Positions 15,970 to 25,075 of a stretch of DNA of 64,000 nt are shown here, one piece after another. The notes below the pieces were generated by a model. It was not told where the DNA came from. It saw only the letters and a list, made by a program, of their open reading frames with translations, and ran no database searches. The position numbers and the translations under genes are program-made. The stretch comes from Candidatus Eremiobacteraceae bacterium (lineage in GTDB: Bacteria > Vulcanimicrobiota > Vulcanimicrobiia > Eremiobacterales > Eremiobacteraceae): positions 145,979 through 209,978 of the forward strand of contig DASTCX010000003.1 of the NCBI GenBank assembly GCA_035710745.1, written 5' to 3'. Each line of letters opens with the position of its first letter. The stretch's first letter is position 1.

Positions 15970-17961
15970 ATGCAACCGAGTTCGAGGGCCGATCGTCGGC
16001 ACATGAAAGGTCCGACGGCGTTGCCAACGGGCACCGTCACCTTCCTATTTTCCGACATCGAGGGCAGCACGAAACGCTGGGAGGCGCACCATGACGCCAT
16101 GAAGGCGGCCGTGGCGCGCCACGACGACGTCGTGCGGACCGCCATCGCTGCGCACGGCGGGTACGTCTTCAAGACCGGTGGCGACGCGTTCTGTGCGGCT
16201 TTCCCGACCGCCCCGAGCGCCGTCAGGGCCGCGATCGATGTCCAGCGCGGACTCGCGTCGGAGGACTTCTCGGCGGTCGACGGTCTGCGCGTCCGCGTCG
16301 GCTTGCACACCGGCTACGCCGAGGAGCGCGACGCAGACTACTTCGGACCGGCGGTCAATCGCGTCATGCGCTTGATGTCGATCGGCCACGGCGAGCAGAT
16401 CCTCATGTCGGCGGCGACGCACGCCCTCGTCCAACATGAGACGCAACGCGACGCATCCTTCGCCGATCTCGGCACACACCGCTTGAAGGACCTGGCGCAA
16501 CCCGAGCACGTGTGGCAGCTGATGCTCCACGGGCTGCGCAACGATTTCCCGCCGCTTCGCTCGCTCGACACGCTGCCGAACAATCTGCCGGTGCAGGTGA
16601 CGAGCTTCAGAGGACGCGAGCGCGATCTCGAAGGTCTCAAGGAAAGCCTCGCCGCGCATCGCCTCGTCACCCTTATCGGCGCGGGCGGCGTCGGGAAGAC
16701 GCGGCTGGCCACACAGCTCGCCGCTGAAGTGCTCGATCAGTTCTCGGACGGTGTCTGGGTGGCGGACCTCGCGCCGATCACGGAGCCCGATCTCGTTCCC
16801 GTTGTCGTCGCGAAAGCGCTCGGCATCAGCGCGTCGCAGCTGAGGATCGTCGACGAGTCCGTGACCGATGCGCTCCGCCACAAACAGATGCTGCTCGTCC
16901 TCGACAATTGCGAGCACCTCTTGGAATCGGCCGCGGGGCTCGCCGATGCGATCCATCGACATTGCGCGAAGATGTGTATCGTCGCGACGTCGCGCCAGCC
17001 GCTCGGCGTCGGGGGCGAGAAGGTCGTGCGGTTATCGTCGCTCGCCGTGCCTGAAAAGGCGAGCGAACTGAACACGGGCGACGCCCTTGAGTTCGGAGCC
17101 GTCGCACTCTTCGTCGACCGTGCGTCGCTCGTCGATGAATCGTTCCGGCTCGCCGACGACAATGTGCCGATCGTCTGCGACATCTGCCGGCGTCTCGACG
17201 GTATCCCGCTCGCGATCGAGCTCGCAGCCGCGCGCGTCAAGGTGATGAGCATCCCCAACCTCGCGTCGAGGCTCAACGAACGCTTTGCGCTCCTCACCGG
17301 CGGCAGCCGCACCGCCTTGCCGAGGCAGCGCACGTTGGCGGCGCTTTTCGATTGGAGTTACGATTTGCTCGAGCCGGCGGAGCGGATGCTCTTCGCGCGC
17401 GCCGGGGTGTTCGCCGGCAGCTTCACGCTCGACGCGGCGACGGCCGTCTGCGGCAAAGGCTCGGTCGGTCCGTTCGAGGTGCTCGACCTCATCGCGTCGC
17501 TCGCCGACAAATCGCTCGTCAACGCAGAGACAGGCGGCGGGCTCGAACGCTATCGGATGCTCGAGTGCACGCGCCAGTACGCGCTCGAGAAGCTCGCCGC
17601 GAGCGGCGAGCGCGAACGGATCATGCGCAGTCACGCGGAGTACTACCGGACACTCGCTCGCGACGCGGAGAAAACGTTTGGTTCGTCGCCGCTCGGCGAA
17701 TGGCTGTGTCGAGTGGAGCTCGATCAGGAGAACTTCCGTGCCGCCATCGACTGGGCGCTCTCGAAGGGCGGCGACCCGGCGCTCGCGGGCGACATCGCGG
17801 CGTCGCTCGAGATGTTCTGGTGGCATGGCGGCGCAGAAGCTGAAGGGGCGCGCTGGATCGACGGAGCGTTGTGCGCGATCGACCAGGAAGCGGATCCGGA
17901 AATCGCTTCGCGCCTGCGGAACGCGCTCGGTCTCATCATGTCGCGGATGATGTTCTCATAA
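15970..17961 (+). CDS. Class III adenylate/guanylate cyclase fused to NB-ARC ATPase, short C-terminus
   Basis: The product is 663 residues. Residues ~20-190 are a class III cyclase domain: VTFLFSDIEGSTKRWE with metal Asp29 and GGDAF with Asp72, followed by GLHTGYAEERDADYFGPAVNRVMRL. Residues ~205-520 are an NB-ARC/AfsR-type ATPase with Walker A GAGGVGKT (237-244) and LLVLDNCEHLL as Walker B. The remaining ~130 residues begin the usual TPR region (AEYYRTLARDAEKTF, LDQENFRAAIDWAL) but stop abruptly, where relatives commonly continue for several hundred residues. ATG 16003 is an alternative start. It is a signalling ATPase of unknown input, followed 19 nt later by osmC. Confidence 0.85.
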   Translation: MQPSSRADRRHMKGPTALPTGTVTFLFSDIEGSTKRWEAHHDAMKAAVARHDDVVRTAIAAHGGYVFKTGGDAFCAAFPTAPSAVRAAIDVQRGLASEDFSAVDGLRVRVGLHTGYAEERDADYFGPAVNRVMRLMSIGHGEQILMSAATHALVQHETQRDASFADLGTHRLKDLAQPEHVWQLMLHGLRNDFPPLRSLDTLPNNLPVQVTSFRGRERDLEGLKESLAAHRLVTLIGAGGVGKTRLATQLAAEVLDQFSDGVWVADLAPITEPDLVPVVVAKALGISASQLRIVDESVTDALRHKQMLLVLDNCEHLLESAAGLADAIHRHCAKMCIVATSRQPLGVGGEKVVRLSSLAVPEKASELNTGDALEFGAVALFVDRASLVDESFRLADDNVPIVCDICRRLDGIPLAIELAAARVKVMSIPNLASRLNERFALLTGGSRTALPRQRTLAALFDWSYDLLEPAERMLFARAGVFAGSFTLDAATAVCGKGSVGPFEVLDLIASLADKSLVNAETGGGLERYRMLECTRQYALEKLAASGERERIMRSHAEYYRTLARDAEKTFGSSPLGEWLCRVELDQENFRAAIDWALSKGGDPALAGDIAASLEMFWWHGGAEAEGARWIDGALCAIDQEADPEIASRLRNALGLIMSRMMFS

Positions 17962-17980
17962 CGGGTCGTTTGGAGGGGAA

Positions 17981-18517
17981 ATGGACAGCGATAGCCTGCG
18001 CGCCGCTCAGACGCCGATCAAGGAGCGGTATCGGAACGAACCGGCGGCCGCACTCATCACGCTCAAGGCGAGCGGCGACGTCGACGACCAAGAAGGCGTC
18101 AGCTGCAGCGTCGAGACCGGACGCGCGCTCGTCAAGGCGGGGCTTCATCCAGCGACCGGCGGCGACGGAATGCTCGCGTGCTCAGGCGACATGCTGCTCC
18201 AAGCGCTCGTCGCGTGCGCCGGCGTGACGCTGCGCGCTGTCGCGACGGCCAAGGGCATCGAACTGCGCGGCGGCACGGTCAACGCCGAAGGCGATATCGA
18301 TTTTCGCGGCACGCTCGGCGTCGACCGCGAGGCGCCGGTCGGCTTCAAAAATATCCGGTTGCGATTCGATCTTGACGTCGAAGCATCGCCCGAGGATATC
18401 GCCTCGCTGCAGAAGCTGACGGAACGCTATTGCGTCGTCTATCAAACGCTCGCGAGCGGCGTCAAACCGGAGATCGAGTTCAAAACCTCAGGGACCGTCA
18501 AGGCACGGTCCCACTGA
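17981..18517 (+). CDS. OsmC/Ohr-family protein
   Basis: The product is 178 residues with the Shine-Dalgarno TGGAGGGG ahead of the ATG. The OsmC fold is recognisable: GGDGMLACSGDMLLQALVACAGVTLRAVA carries the two redox cysteines (in LACSGD and VACAGV), then FRGTLGVDREAPVGFKNIRLRFDLD, and the terminal strand-helix LTERYCVVYQTLASG. OsmC/Ohr proteins reduce organic hydroperoxides in the cytoplasm. The longer linker before the first Cys and the two distant Cys fit the OsmC-like rather than the strict Ohr subgroup. It lies just downstream of the cyclase/ATPase gene and may share its promoter. Confidence 0.85.
   Translation: MDSDSLRAAQTPIKERYRNEPAAALITLKASGDVDDQEGVSCSVETGRALVKAGLHPATGGDGMLACSGDMLLQALVACAGVTLRAVATAKGIELRGGTVNAEGDIDFRGTLGVDREAPVGFKNIRLRFDLDVEASPEDIASLQKLTERYCVVYQTLASGVKPEIEFKTSGTVKARSH
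18491..18512 (+). terminator. Hairpin overlapping the osmC 3' end
   Basis: GGGACCGT-CAAGGC-ACGGTCCC has perfect 8-bp arms and lies inside the last codons of the OsmC gene. It is followed at 18519-18533 by a second hairpin, CTAGC-AAAGA-GCTAG. Tandem stems at a gene end suggest a terminator or 3' stabiliser, although no clear T-run follows. Confidence 0.45.
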
Positions 18518-18616
18518 TCTAGCAAAGAGCTAGAACTTCCTCATAGATCTCGCTTTGGTCGTGTCGCCGTCTGGGCTGGACGCTCGATGGACGGCTTCGT
18601 CTTATATTACATCTCG

Positions 18617-18629
18617 AACGGTGACCGTT
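18617..18629 (+). promoter_or_regulatory. Palindrome upstream of surface protein A
   Basis: AACGGT-G-ACCGTT is a perfect 13-bp palindrome 55 nt before the ATG at 18684. A second inverted repeat, GGCGA...TCGCC, lies at 18633-18649. They may be operator sites for a regulator of this surface protein; nothing identical is seen before its paralogue at 28997. Confidence 0.35.
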
Positions 18630-18683
18630 TTAGGCGAGCCCATATCGCCCGGTACGCCGCATGACCTGAGTGAGGAAGAGATC

Positions 18684-19874
18684 ATGCGAACCCCAACCAT
18701 CAAACCGACGATCGCGGCGGCCGCGATTGTCGTGGCGGCCGGCGCGCTTGCGGCAGGACTTGCCCTGAAGCCCGCGGTTGCCGGACCGACAGGACCGAAT
18801 CCGGACCTGAGCGTCACGTGCACGAGCACATCGCCGTGCCAAGTCTACAAAAACAAGGGCCTTGGTGCCGGCATCCAGGGTATCAACACGAAAAACAACA
18901 GCAGCTTCACGTCTGGTGTCGTCGGCTCGGCCGGAACGTTCGGCAACGGTGTGACCGGCTTTGCCGGCACGAGCGGCAACGGTGTGAGCGGCAGCGGCGG
19001 CAACACCGGCGTCAACGGCAGTGGCGGAACATGGGGCGTCTTCGGCTATTCGAGCGCCGGGAACGGCGTTGAAGGCCAATCGGTCAACGGTAACGGCGTC
19101 ATCGCTTTCTCGAGCTGCTGCGCGGGCCTGACCGCGGCGAGCTCAAACGGCGAAGGCGTGTTCGCCCTATCGGAAAGCAGCTCGCCCGCGATCGGCGCGA
19201 TCGGTTCGACGGGCGACGCGATCGATGCGTTTGCGGGGTTCGGCGGCAGCGGTCAAGTCGCATTTCGCGGCACGAACAACGGTGACAACGGTTCGGACGG
19301 CAACGGTGCCGACATAGAAGGATCGTACATCGGCATCATCGCGCGCAACGCCGCCGGGATCGGTTTCCCCCTCGTCGCGGCCGACACGAATGGCACGGAC
19401 CTCATGTTCGTCGACAGCGCGGGCGACCTATTCTATCACGGCGGACTCTTCAACTTCGCTAAGACACAGGGTGGCGGCGAGGCGGTCGCGTACGGCGCGC
19501 GCTCGGCATCCCCGACTATCGAGGATAACGGCACGGCGCAGCTCGTCAGCGGCTCTGCGAACGTCGTGCTCGATTCCGCGTTCTCTCACACCATCGACAA
19601 CCATCAGGCATACCAGGTGATGCTGACGCCGGACGGCGACACGAAGGGCCTCTACGTCGCGAGCAAGAGCCCGACCGGGTTCGTCGTTCGCGAAGTGCAG
19701 GGCGGACACGCGACGATCTCGTTCGACTACCACATCTACGCGACGGCGCTCGGCCAGGCCGGCGTGCGCATGACCGAGATGTCTGCCGCACGAGCGGCGG
19801 CGATGATGCCGCACGCGAAGTACGTCAAGCCGACGATGCAAATGCAACCGAAGATCAAGCTCCTCCACAAGTAG
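18684..19874 (+). CDS. Secreted glycine-rich repeat protein A with conserved C-terminal tail
   Basis: The product is 396 residues from ATG 18684, preceded by GAGGAAGAG. The upstream in-frame start at 18555 lacks a signal. The signal/anchor helix is IAAAAIVVAAGALAAGLALKPAVA. Residues ~45-230 are short Gly/Asn/Ser repeats of the type GNGVSGSGG or GNGVTGFAG that suggest a solenoid or beta-roll. The last ~110 residues hold a tail (SPTIEDNGTAQLV, YQVMLTPDGDTKGLYV, GFVVREVQGG, ISFDYHIYATALG) shared with the protein at 28997. It is probably cell-surface or extracellular with the tail as a docking module. The function is unknown; the two proteins are clear paralogues. Confidence 0.7.
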   Translation: MRTPTIKPTIAAAAIVVAAGALAAGLALKPAVAGPTGPNPDLSVTCTSTSPCQVYKNKGLGAGIQGINTKNNSSFTSGVVGSAGTFGNGVTGFAGTSGNGVSGSGGNTGVNGSGGTWGVFGYSSAGNGVEGQSVNGNGVIAFSSCCAGLTAASSNGEGVFALSESSSPAIGAIGSTGDAIDAFAGFGGSGQVAFRGTNNGDNGSDGNGADIEGSYIGIIARNAAGIGFPLVAADTNGTDLMFVDSAGDLFYHGGLFNFAKTQGGGEAVAYGARSASPTIEDNGTAQLVSGSANVVLDSAFSHTIDNHQAYQVMLTPDGDTKGLYVASKSPTGFVVREVQGGHATISFDYHIYATALGQAGVRMTEMSAARAAAMMPHAKYVKPTMQMQPKIKLLHK

Positions 19875-19935
19875 TTCGCGGCAACGCGGACCAGCCCGAA
19901 GGCGGGTCGGAACTACCCCACGTTCCGGCTCGTCT

Positions 19936-22170
19936 TCATCTCGTAGCCGCGTCGCCTCCCACGTGAAGGACGTATTTCAAAGTCAGCCGGTGGAGCGTGC
20001 TGAAGGCGGCCGGAGTTCCGTAGTTGAGGAAGAGCTCGTCGCCGGTCGCAAAGCGCCGGTGAAAAGCGAGCGCGACATCCGTGCCCGTGCTTGGCGCAAA
20101 CCCGCCTAGTCCGTTGATCGAACGCAGCGAGATCGATAGGTTCGATTCGGCGCCGAGCGACTCGCCGATCGAGATCCGTCGAAGCCACTGCGAGTCGAGC
20201 GCGCCGCCGGCGATCGGATGCTCGAGCGTGCCGTCGTACTCGAAGCCGAGCGAGTAGCGTCCGATCGGGCGCGACGTGGTGAGCGAGAAGATCTGGGTGT
20301 AGTTGTCTCCGAACGGCCCGAACGAGTAGGACGCGTCGATCGGTTTCGCCGTGCCGTCTTTGTACCCGAACGCCGATTGGAAAAGATCGAAGCGACGATC
20401 GCGCCCGTTGAGGTAGCAGGGAAAGCCGGTGAACGACGACGAGCCGACGATCGGTCCAGAGCAATCGGGATTCGCCGGCGTGTCGTAGCTTCTGAGAATG
20501 CCGACGCTGGGGCCGAAATTGTTGATCGACAATCCGTTATTGAAAGTCGCAGTGAGCGTTGCCAGCGTGTCGGCCTCATGGATCGCACCCGATCGATCCA
20601 TCCAACGATCCCAATTGAACGTCACCGCATAGTTTTTCGCCCATGGAGCGGAGCCTAAGCCTTGAGCGAAACCCTGCATGCCGCGGATATCCGAGTTGAA
20701 CGTGAGGCCGTCGATCGGGTTGTAGTTCGGGCTCATGTCATTGTACCCGATGGCCGTCCCCCAGTTCGGCTTGAACCAGGCGACGAACGTGTTGCTGTTG
20801 CGCGCGACTCGCGGGTCCGGCACCCAGCTCCCCAGTTCGATCGTCTGATCGTCTCCCCACTGGAATCCAGTCTTCAGGTCGCGACCCTGGGCGCCGATAT
20901 CCGTCGTCGCGTCGTCACCGGCTACGCTGTGGTGCGCGGAAACGCCGTCGACCCAATATTGGAACGTCCGATCCGGCAGCGCATGGTTAAATGCGTAGAC
21001 AAAGTCGTCAAACGTGTTGCCCGTTACCCGGTCGAATCCGCGGAACGAAAGCATCCCCAGTGAGTAGAGACCGGAAGTGCCCTCGATTTTCGCGCCACGG
21101 TCGAACGGCCCGATCCGCGGCGAGTAGAACACCTGAAGGTTCGGGCTTGTCGGACTGCTGTATGTGACGAAACTCTCGTTCAGGAAATTCGCGCCTTGGG
21201 CGAAGAACGGCCGATACTCTTGCAGTTGACGCGGGAACTCTTGCGGCACGATCGTCTGCTGATCGACTTCGACGTTCGAGAAGTCGGGATCGATCGTGCC
21301 GACCGCGTTGATCGTGTTCGTCAGCGGGATCGTGAAATCGACGCCGAGCGGGCGAGGAGGCTGTCTCCGGAACGTGCCGTCGGATTGCTGAAAACGGTCG
21401 CGGTCCGAGCCTGCGCTGCCGAGCGAGTAGATCTCCGCGTGTGATCTCGGCCGGCTTGCCAACCCGATACCGCCATCGATTTTGAAGGTCGGCCAATAGC
21501 GAGCGTCGCTAAACGTGGGCCACCCCTGTCCGACCGGTCCGTCGACCATCAGCCCGTTGTACGCCCACGTGTAGTGCTCTCCGACCGCAGAGACGCCGCG
21601 GATGAAATTGAAGCGCCACATGAGTTGCGCGCCGGGTCGGATCCGCATCGCATCGAGTGGAATGGCGAGCACGGCGTTCCACGATCCGCCGTCTATCGAA
21701 GCTGCGCTTTGCCACCGAGGCGTATAGCGGACGTTGTCGCTCGACTGTTGATAACGTATGGCCCGCGGCGTCGTCTCGAAGAAGTAGACTTGGTTCCCGG
21801 CACCGCTCGTATCGATCGCAACGCCGATGAAATCGTCGAGCCCGAAGCCGACGTTGTTCGTCCGCTGCTGCGCGACGATCGGGATGCCGGATTGCTCGAC
21901 GTGAAAGGCGACGTACACATCGTGATCGTCGTAGAGCATGTAGACCGTCGTGTCGAATTGGGCGACCGAACGTCTGGTCAGGTCCCAAAACCCCGACGAG
22001 CTGACTCGTCCCGATCGCCATGCCGGATCGCGCAGCGACGGGTCGAGCGACATCGGATGCGGCGCGCGGGCGGCGGTGAACACGGTACCTGTGGCCACCG
22101 AGGCGTCCGCGCGCGCCCAAAAACAGAAAATTATGGCCGTCCCGACGATGGCCCATACAGCGATTCTCAT
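19936..22170 (-). CDS. DUF5916 outer-membrane protein with CBM9-like N-terminal domain
   Basis: The product is 744 residues. A signal peptide (residues ~1-23) is followed by a carbohydrate-binding-9-like domain (~40-235: DPSLRDPAWRSG, FDTTVYMLYDDHDVYVAFHVEQ, DDFIGVAIDTSG, WNAVLAIPLDAMRI). This leads into a long DUF5916 region with alternating aromatic strands (VDFTIPLTNTINAVGTIDPDFSNVEVDQQTIVPQEF, RPFFAQGANF) typical of a 14- to 16-stranded barrel. The family is frequent in Bacteroidota and Acidobacteriota and its substrate is unknown; sugar or glycoconjugate binding is inferred from the CBM9-like part. It ends in Arg rather than the aromatic residue often seen at barrel C-termini. Confidence 0.82.
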   Translation of the reverse strand: MRIAVWAIVGTAIIFCFWARADASVATGTVFTAARAPHPMSLDPSLRDPAWRSGRVSSSGFWDLTRRSVAQFDTTVYMLYDDHDVYVAFHVEQSGIPIVAQQRTNNVGFGLDDFIGVAIDTSGAGNQVYFFETTPRAIRYQQSSDNVRYTPRWQSAASIDGGSWNAVLAIPLDAMRIRPGAQLMWRFNFIRGVSAVGEHYTWAYNGLMVDGPVGQGWPTFSDARYWPTFKIDGGIGLASRPRSHAEIYSLGSAGSDRDRFQQSDGTFRRQPPRPLGVDFTIPLTNTINAVGTIDPDFSNVEVDQQTIVPQEFPRQLQEYRPFFAQGANFLNESFVTYSSPTSPNLQVFYSPRIGPFDRGAKIEGTSGLYSLGMLSFRGFDRVTGNTFDDFVYAFNHALPDRTFQYWVDGVSAHHSVAGDDATTDIGAQGRDLKTGFQWGDDQTIELGSWVPDPRVARNSNTFVAWFKPNWGTAIGYNDMSPNYNPIDGLTFNSDIRGMQGFAQGLGSAPWAKNYAVTFNWDRWMDRSGAIHEADTLATLTATFNNGLSINNFGPSVGILRSYDTPANPDCSGPIVGSSSFTGFPCYLNGRDRRFDLFQSAFGYKDGTAKPIDASYSFGPFGDNYTQIFSLTTSRPIGRYSLGFEYDGTLEHPIAGGALDSQWLRRISIGESLGAESNLSISLRSINGLGGFAPSTGTDVALAFHRRFATGDELFLNYGTPAAFSTLHRLTLKYVLHVGGDAATR

Positions 22171-22293
22171 ACGGAGAACCTTAGCGGTATCCGAGCAGCC
22201 GGTTCAATCAACGTCTCGTCACGAACGTCGAGGAAGTCGACGTGATAATTCGATGATAGCGTCTCGCGCCGCCATCGCGTATGCTGAAAAGAA

Positions 22294-23703
22294 ATGCTAG
22301 GGGCTGCCGAGGGGCGATTCGAACACCTGGCCATGCCGGCCACGGTGCCTATCGGACGGTTGCGGTTTGATCCCGAACGGCTCGTCCTCTACGACGGAAC
22401 CGAGATCGTTCCGCTCGCCCCGCTCCCTGCACAAATGCTCGCCGAACTCATCCGCGCCGACGGGGCGGTCGTCGACGCGGCGTCGCTCCGCGGGTCCCTT
22501 TGGGGCGATTCGGCCGTCGAGGACCGCAACCTCAATCAGCAGATGTACGTCCTGCGGCGCGCCTTGCGGCGCGATCCGCACATCGCGATCGAGAACGTGC
22601 CGCGTCGCGGCTATCGCATCGTCGTCACGCCGGCCGCTATCGCCGAGAGCGTTCGCGCACGCCCTCGGATCGGCTTGGCCGGCGCGCTCGCAGCGCTCAC
22701 TCTCGGTGCTGCGATCATCGCTGCGTCGGCGAGAGTCCCGACTCTTGCACCGTCGCCGCCTCCCGTCGACCGCGACCTCGCGCTCGCGAGCTACTTGTCG
22801 ACGAGCGAAGGTCCGGGTCACCTCGACAACGCGGCGCGTTACTATTGGGCGCTCATCGCCAAGGCGCCGAACGCCGCAGCCGGGTACGGCGGACTCGCGT
22901 TCGTCGACGCGAAGATCGCGATCGGTTCGAACGGCGAGGCGCGCTCGCGCGCGTTCGATGACGCGCGAACCCAAGCAACGCAAGCGCTGGAGCGCGATCC
23001 GAACGAGAGCAACGCTCTCACGGCGCTCGGCATCATCGCGAGCGTCGATGAGCATAGAAACGATATCGCCGAGCGGATGTTCGACGCAGCGGTCGCAGCC
23101 GATCCCATGGCGGAATCGCCGCGCTCGTGGCGCGGCAAGTTCCGTTTGAGCGTTGGCGAGTTCAACGAGGCAGGTTGCGATTTCAGGAAAGTCAGTATCG
23201 ACGTGCCGACGTCAGGTTCCGCCGTCAGACTCTATGGCGAGTGGCTCGTTCTCGATCGCGACTACGTCGGAGCGAGCGCGGTGCTTTCGCAAGCGCTCGA
23301 CCTCGGCTATCATCCTGGCTTCACGAGGTACTGGCTCGCGCGCTCGTACTACCAGCGCGGTCTCGACGCCCAGGCGCTGAGGCTGTCGAACGAGATCCTT
23401 GCGCTCTACCCGGGCGAGGCGTCGGCACTTGCGCTGCGACTTCGTGTCGAGACGAGTCTCGGTGACAAGAAGGGCGCTATTGCGGACCTCGCGCAGATCG
23501 AGAAAATCCGCGATCCGAACAGGGTCGATCCGATCGCTCTCGCCTCAGCAGAAGTCGCCATGGGAAACCGCGCCGAGGCGCTCGACGCATTGCGCCGCTT
23601 CGAATCCTCGCGACAGCTCGGCCTCGACGATATCGCGCGCATCCGCACCGATCCGGACTTCGACTCTCTCCGCACCGGATTCAACCAAACGGTCACGATC
23701 TAG
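22294..23703 (+). CDS. ToxR/CadC-like membrane-anchored regulator with TPR sensor
   Basis: The product is 469 residues. A winged-helix DNA-binding domain of OmpR/ToxR type occupies ~18-112 (RLRFDPERLVLYDG, LRGSLWGDSAVEDRNLNQQMYVLRRALRRD, ENVPRRGYRIVV). A single membrane helix follows at ~128-147 (GLAGALAALTLGAAIIAASA). Residues ~155-465 are helical TPR-like repeats (ESNALTALGIIA, HPGFTRYWLARSYYQRGLDAQALRLSNEIL). The DNA-binding part is cytoplasmic and the TPR part is outside the membrane, so it should sense an envelope signal and regulate transcription directly. No histidine kinase is nearby. ATG 22333 is an alternative start. It is divergent from the DUF5916 gene, a possible target. Confidence 0.82.
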   Translation: MLGAAEGRFEHLAMPATVPIGRLRFDPERLVLYDGTEIVPLAPLPAQMLAELIRADGAVVDAASLRGSLWGDSAVEDRNLNQQMYVLRRALRRDPHIAIENVPRRGYRIVVTPAAIAESVRARPRIGLAGALAALTLGAAIIAASARVPTLAPSPPPVDRDLALASYLSTSEGPGHLDNAARYYWALIAKAPNAAAGYGGLAFVDAKIAIGSNGEARSRAFDDARTQATQALERDPNESNALTALGIIASVDEHRNDIAERMFDAAVAADPMAESPRSWRGKFRLSVGEFNEAGCDFRKVSIDVPTSGSAVRLYGEWLVLDRDYVGASAVLSQALDLGYHPGFTRYWLARSYYQRGLDAQALRLSNEILALYPGEASALALRLRVETSLGDKKGAIADLAQIEKIRDPNRVDPIALASAEVAMGNRAEALDALRRFESSRQLGLDDIARIRTDPDFDSLRTGFNQTVTI

Positions 23704-23719
23704 CCGTACCCGGTGAAGC

Positions 23720-24115
23720 CTATCGGGGTTTGGTCTGATGCAGTGTGACCTTGTTGCCTTCAGGATCGTTGAGTGACGCCTGCTTGCAGACCGGACCATC
23801 GAAGATATCTTCGACGACCGCGCCCTTCTCGCGCACCGAGCGGACCGCCGCGTCGATGTCGTCGACCTCGAAAACGGCGCCCGCGCCGGAACCCGGCTTG
23901 CGGCCGACCCACTCGGACGCCATCAAGCTAAAGCACCCGGTCGCCAGATGGGCTTCGTTGTATTTCTCGGTACCGTCTTCAATGTACGGTCCGGCGAACT
24001 CTAGTCCGAGCACGGTCTCATACCAGGCGCGGGTCCTAGCCACGTTATCGGATGGGTAGGCGACGTACGCGATATCCTTGATCACTGCGGTTCTGCCGCC
24101 TGAGGTCGTCGACAT
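23720..24115 (-). CDS. VOC-family protein
   Basis: The product is 131 residues from ATG 24115, with GAGGAAA upstream; ATG 24133 in frame is the alternative. The vicinal-oxygen-chelate pattern is clear: IKDIAYVAYPSDNVARTRAWYETVLGLEF, then GAVFEVDDIDAAVRSVREKG, and SLNDPEGNKVTLHQ. It resembles glyoxalase-like or bleomycin-resistance-like proteins that bind a metal, but the classical first His is replaced within AYVAY, so catalytic activity is doubtful. It converges on the ToxR-like gene, whose stop is 17 nt away. Confidence 0.8.
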   Translation of the reverse strand: MSTTSGGRTAVIKDIAYVAYPSDNVARTRAWYETVLGLEFAGPYIEDGTEKYNEAHLATGCFSLMASEWVGRKPGSGAGAVFEVDDIDAAVRSVREKGAVVEDIFDGPVCKQASLNDPEGNKVTLHQTKPR

Positions 24116-24186
24116 GGGTAAGGATTTCCTCATCTTCGGTCATAACGCCTAGAGCTGTCACGACGTCATCGTGAGCAGAGGACGAA

Positions 24187-24648
24187 ATGCTCGGGGCTAT
24201 CGCTGCAGCGCTTCTGGTTCTGGCTTCCGCACCATCGGTACACATTCGGCACGCGGCGATCGACGAACGGCGGTCGATCTCGCACTCGATTTCGGACTGC
24301 ATCCGTGATCGTTACACCGAATGTGCGGCATTCAAAACCGATTCCGTTGCGATTGGTCCGGCGGTAACGTACGACTATTACCTCGCTCTGGCCGACTGGA
24401 GGTCGATAGATGGCAAGAGGCGAGGCCAGGTGTTCCTCACTACGAAAGGATGCGGAATCTGGGATGTTGAGCTTGTCAGCATGGGACGTCCGTTGACGTC
24501 GCAAGCTATTGGCTCATTTCTGAATCGTGGGTCTTCAAGCGATGCCGCGCGAGGGAAGCAGGCCGGGATAGAACTGACCGCTGCATTGGCGCGGATCGAC
24601 GCCGCAAGCGTCGCATACCTGCGGGTGCCGCCCGGCCAGTCGTGTTAG
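24187..24648 (+). CDS. Small secreted hypothetical protein
   Basis: The product is 153 residues with AGAGGACGAA before the ATG. A short hydrophobic N-terminus (LGAIAAALLVLASAPSV) looks like a signal peptide. The mature part contains CIRDRYTECAAF and KGCGIWDVEL, so at least three cysteines and possibly a disulphide, plus a helix (RGKQAGIELTAALARIDAAS). No family is recognised. Codon use is less GC-biased than the neighbours, and the next segment is a gene remnant, so this stretch may be a region of recent rearrangement. Confidence 0.5.
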   Translation: MLGAIAAALLVLASAPSVHIRHAAIDERRSISHSISDCIRDRYTECAAFKTDSVAIGPAVTYDYYLALADWRSIDGKRRGQVFLTTKGCGIWDVELVSMGRPLTSQAIGSFLNRGSSSDAARGKQAGIELTAALARIDAASVAYLRVPPGQSC

Positions 24649-24860
24649 CGCACCGCCGGGACCCACATGACCGCGTGCCACGTGTTCGTCGTAGTCGATA
24701 GCGCGGTGCCGATGATCTCGCCCGACGGATCTATAGCGTATGCTTGTGAGCTGGAGATCGTCGACGGCGCGAACTGCTGCAAGTCGATCGCGCTTCTAGC
24801 GGTGCCCTTCCAATGCAGTGCGTGCAAGATATTCATCCCCGTGATATGGCCTTAGCCGAT
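24645..24860 (-). pseudogene. Remnant of a HAF-repeat extracellular protein
   Basis: The minus strand encodes HITGMNILHALHWKG, then SSSQAYAIDPSGEIIGTALSTTTNTWHAVMWVP, which is the pattern of HAF-type extracellular repeats (A-x-I-x-x-x-G-x-I-x-G ... HA-x-x-W). A TAA lies in frame just upstream (about 24852-24854) and no signal peptide or further repeats are present. Intact relatives carry many repeats, so this looks like the last one or two repeats of a decayed gene. The 215 nt up to the next start at 25076 hold nothing I can recognise. Confidence 0.5.
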
Positions 24861-25075
24861 CTGGATCCCGCCGCGAGGATCTGCCGGGTTTGCATCTCGC
24901 CTTCATGTGATCGACGTTTATTCCACGCTTCGTACAAGTGCGCTTGCGCCCTCCAAATACGTTATCACATGGCGTCGGCACATCCGGTTCTTTTGGCATC
25001 TTGGCACTCGAATTCGGCGGCCCACCAAAGGCCCGTCGCGGCTGCAGACGAATGCGGTCAATACAGGATTCACTA

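Noticed and set aside
15970..17961. Complete AfsR/LuxR-type regulator
   Set aside because: There is no C-terminal HTH and the TPR region is short, so only the cyclase and ATPase are annotated.
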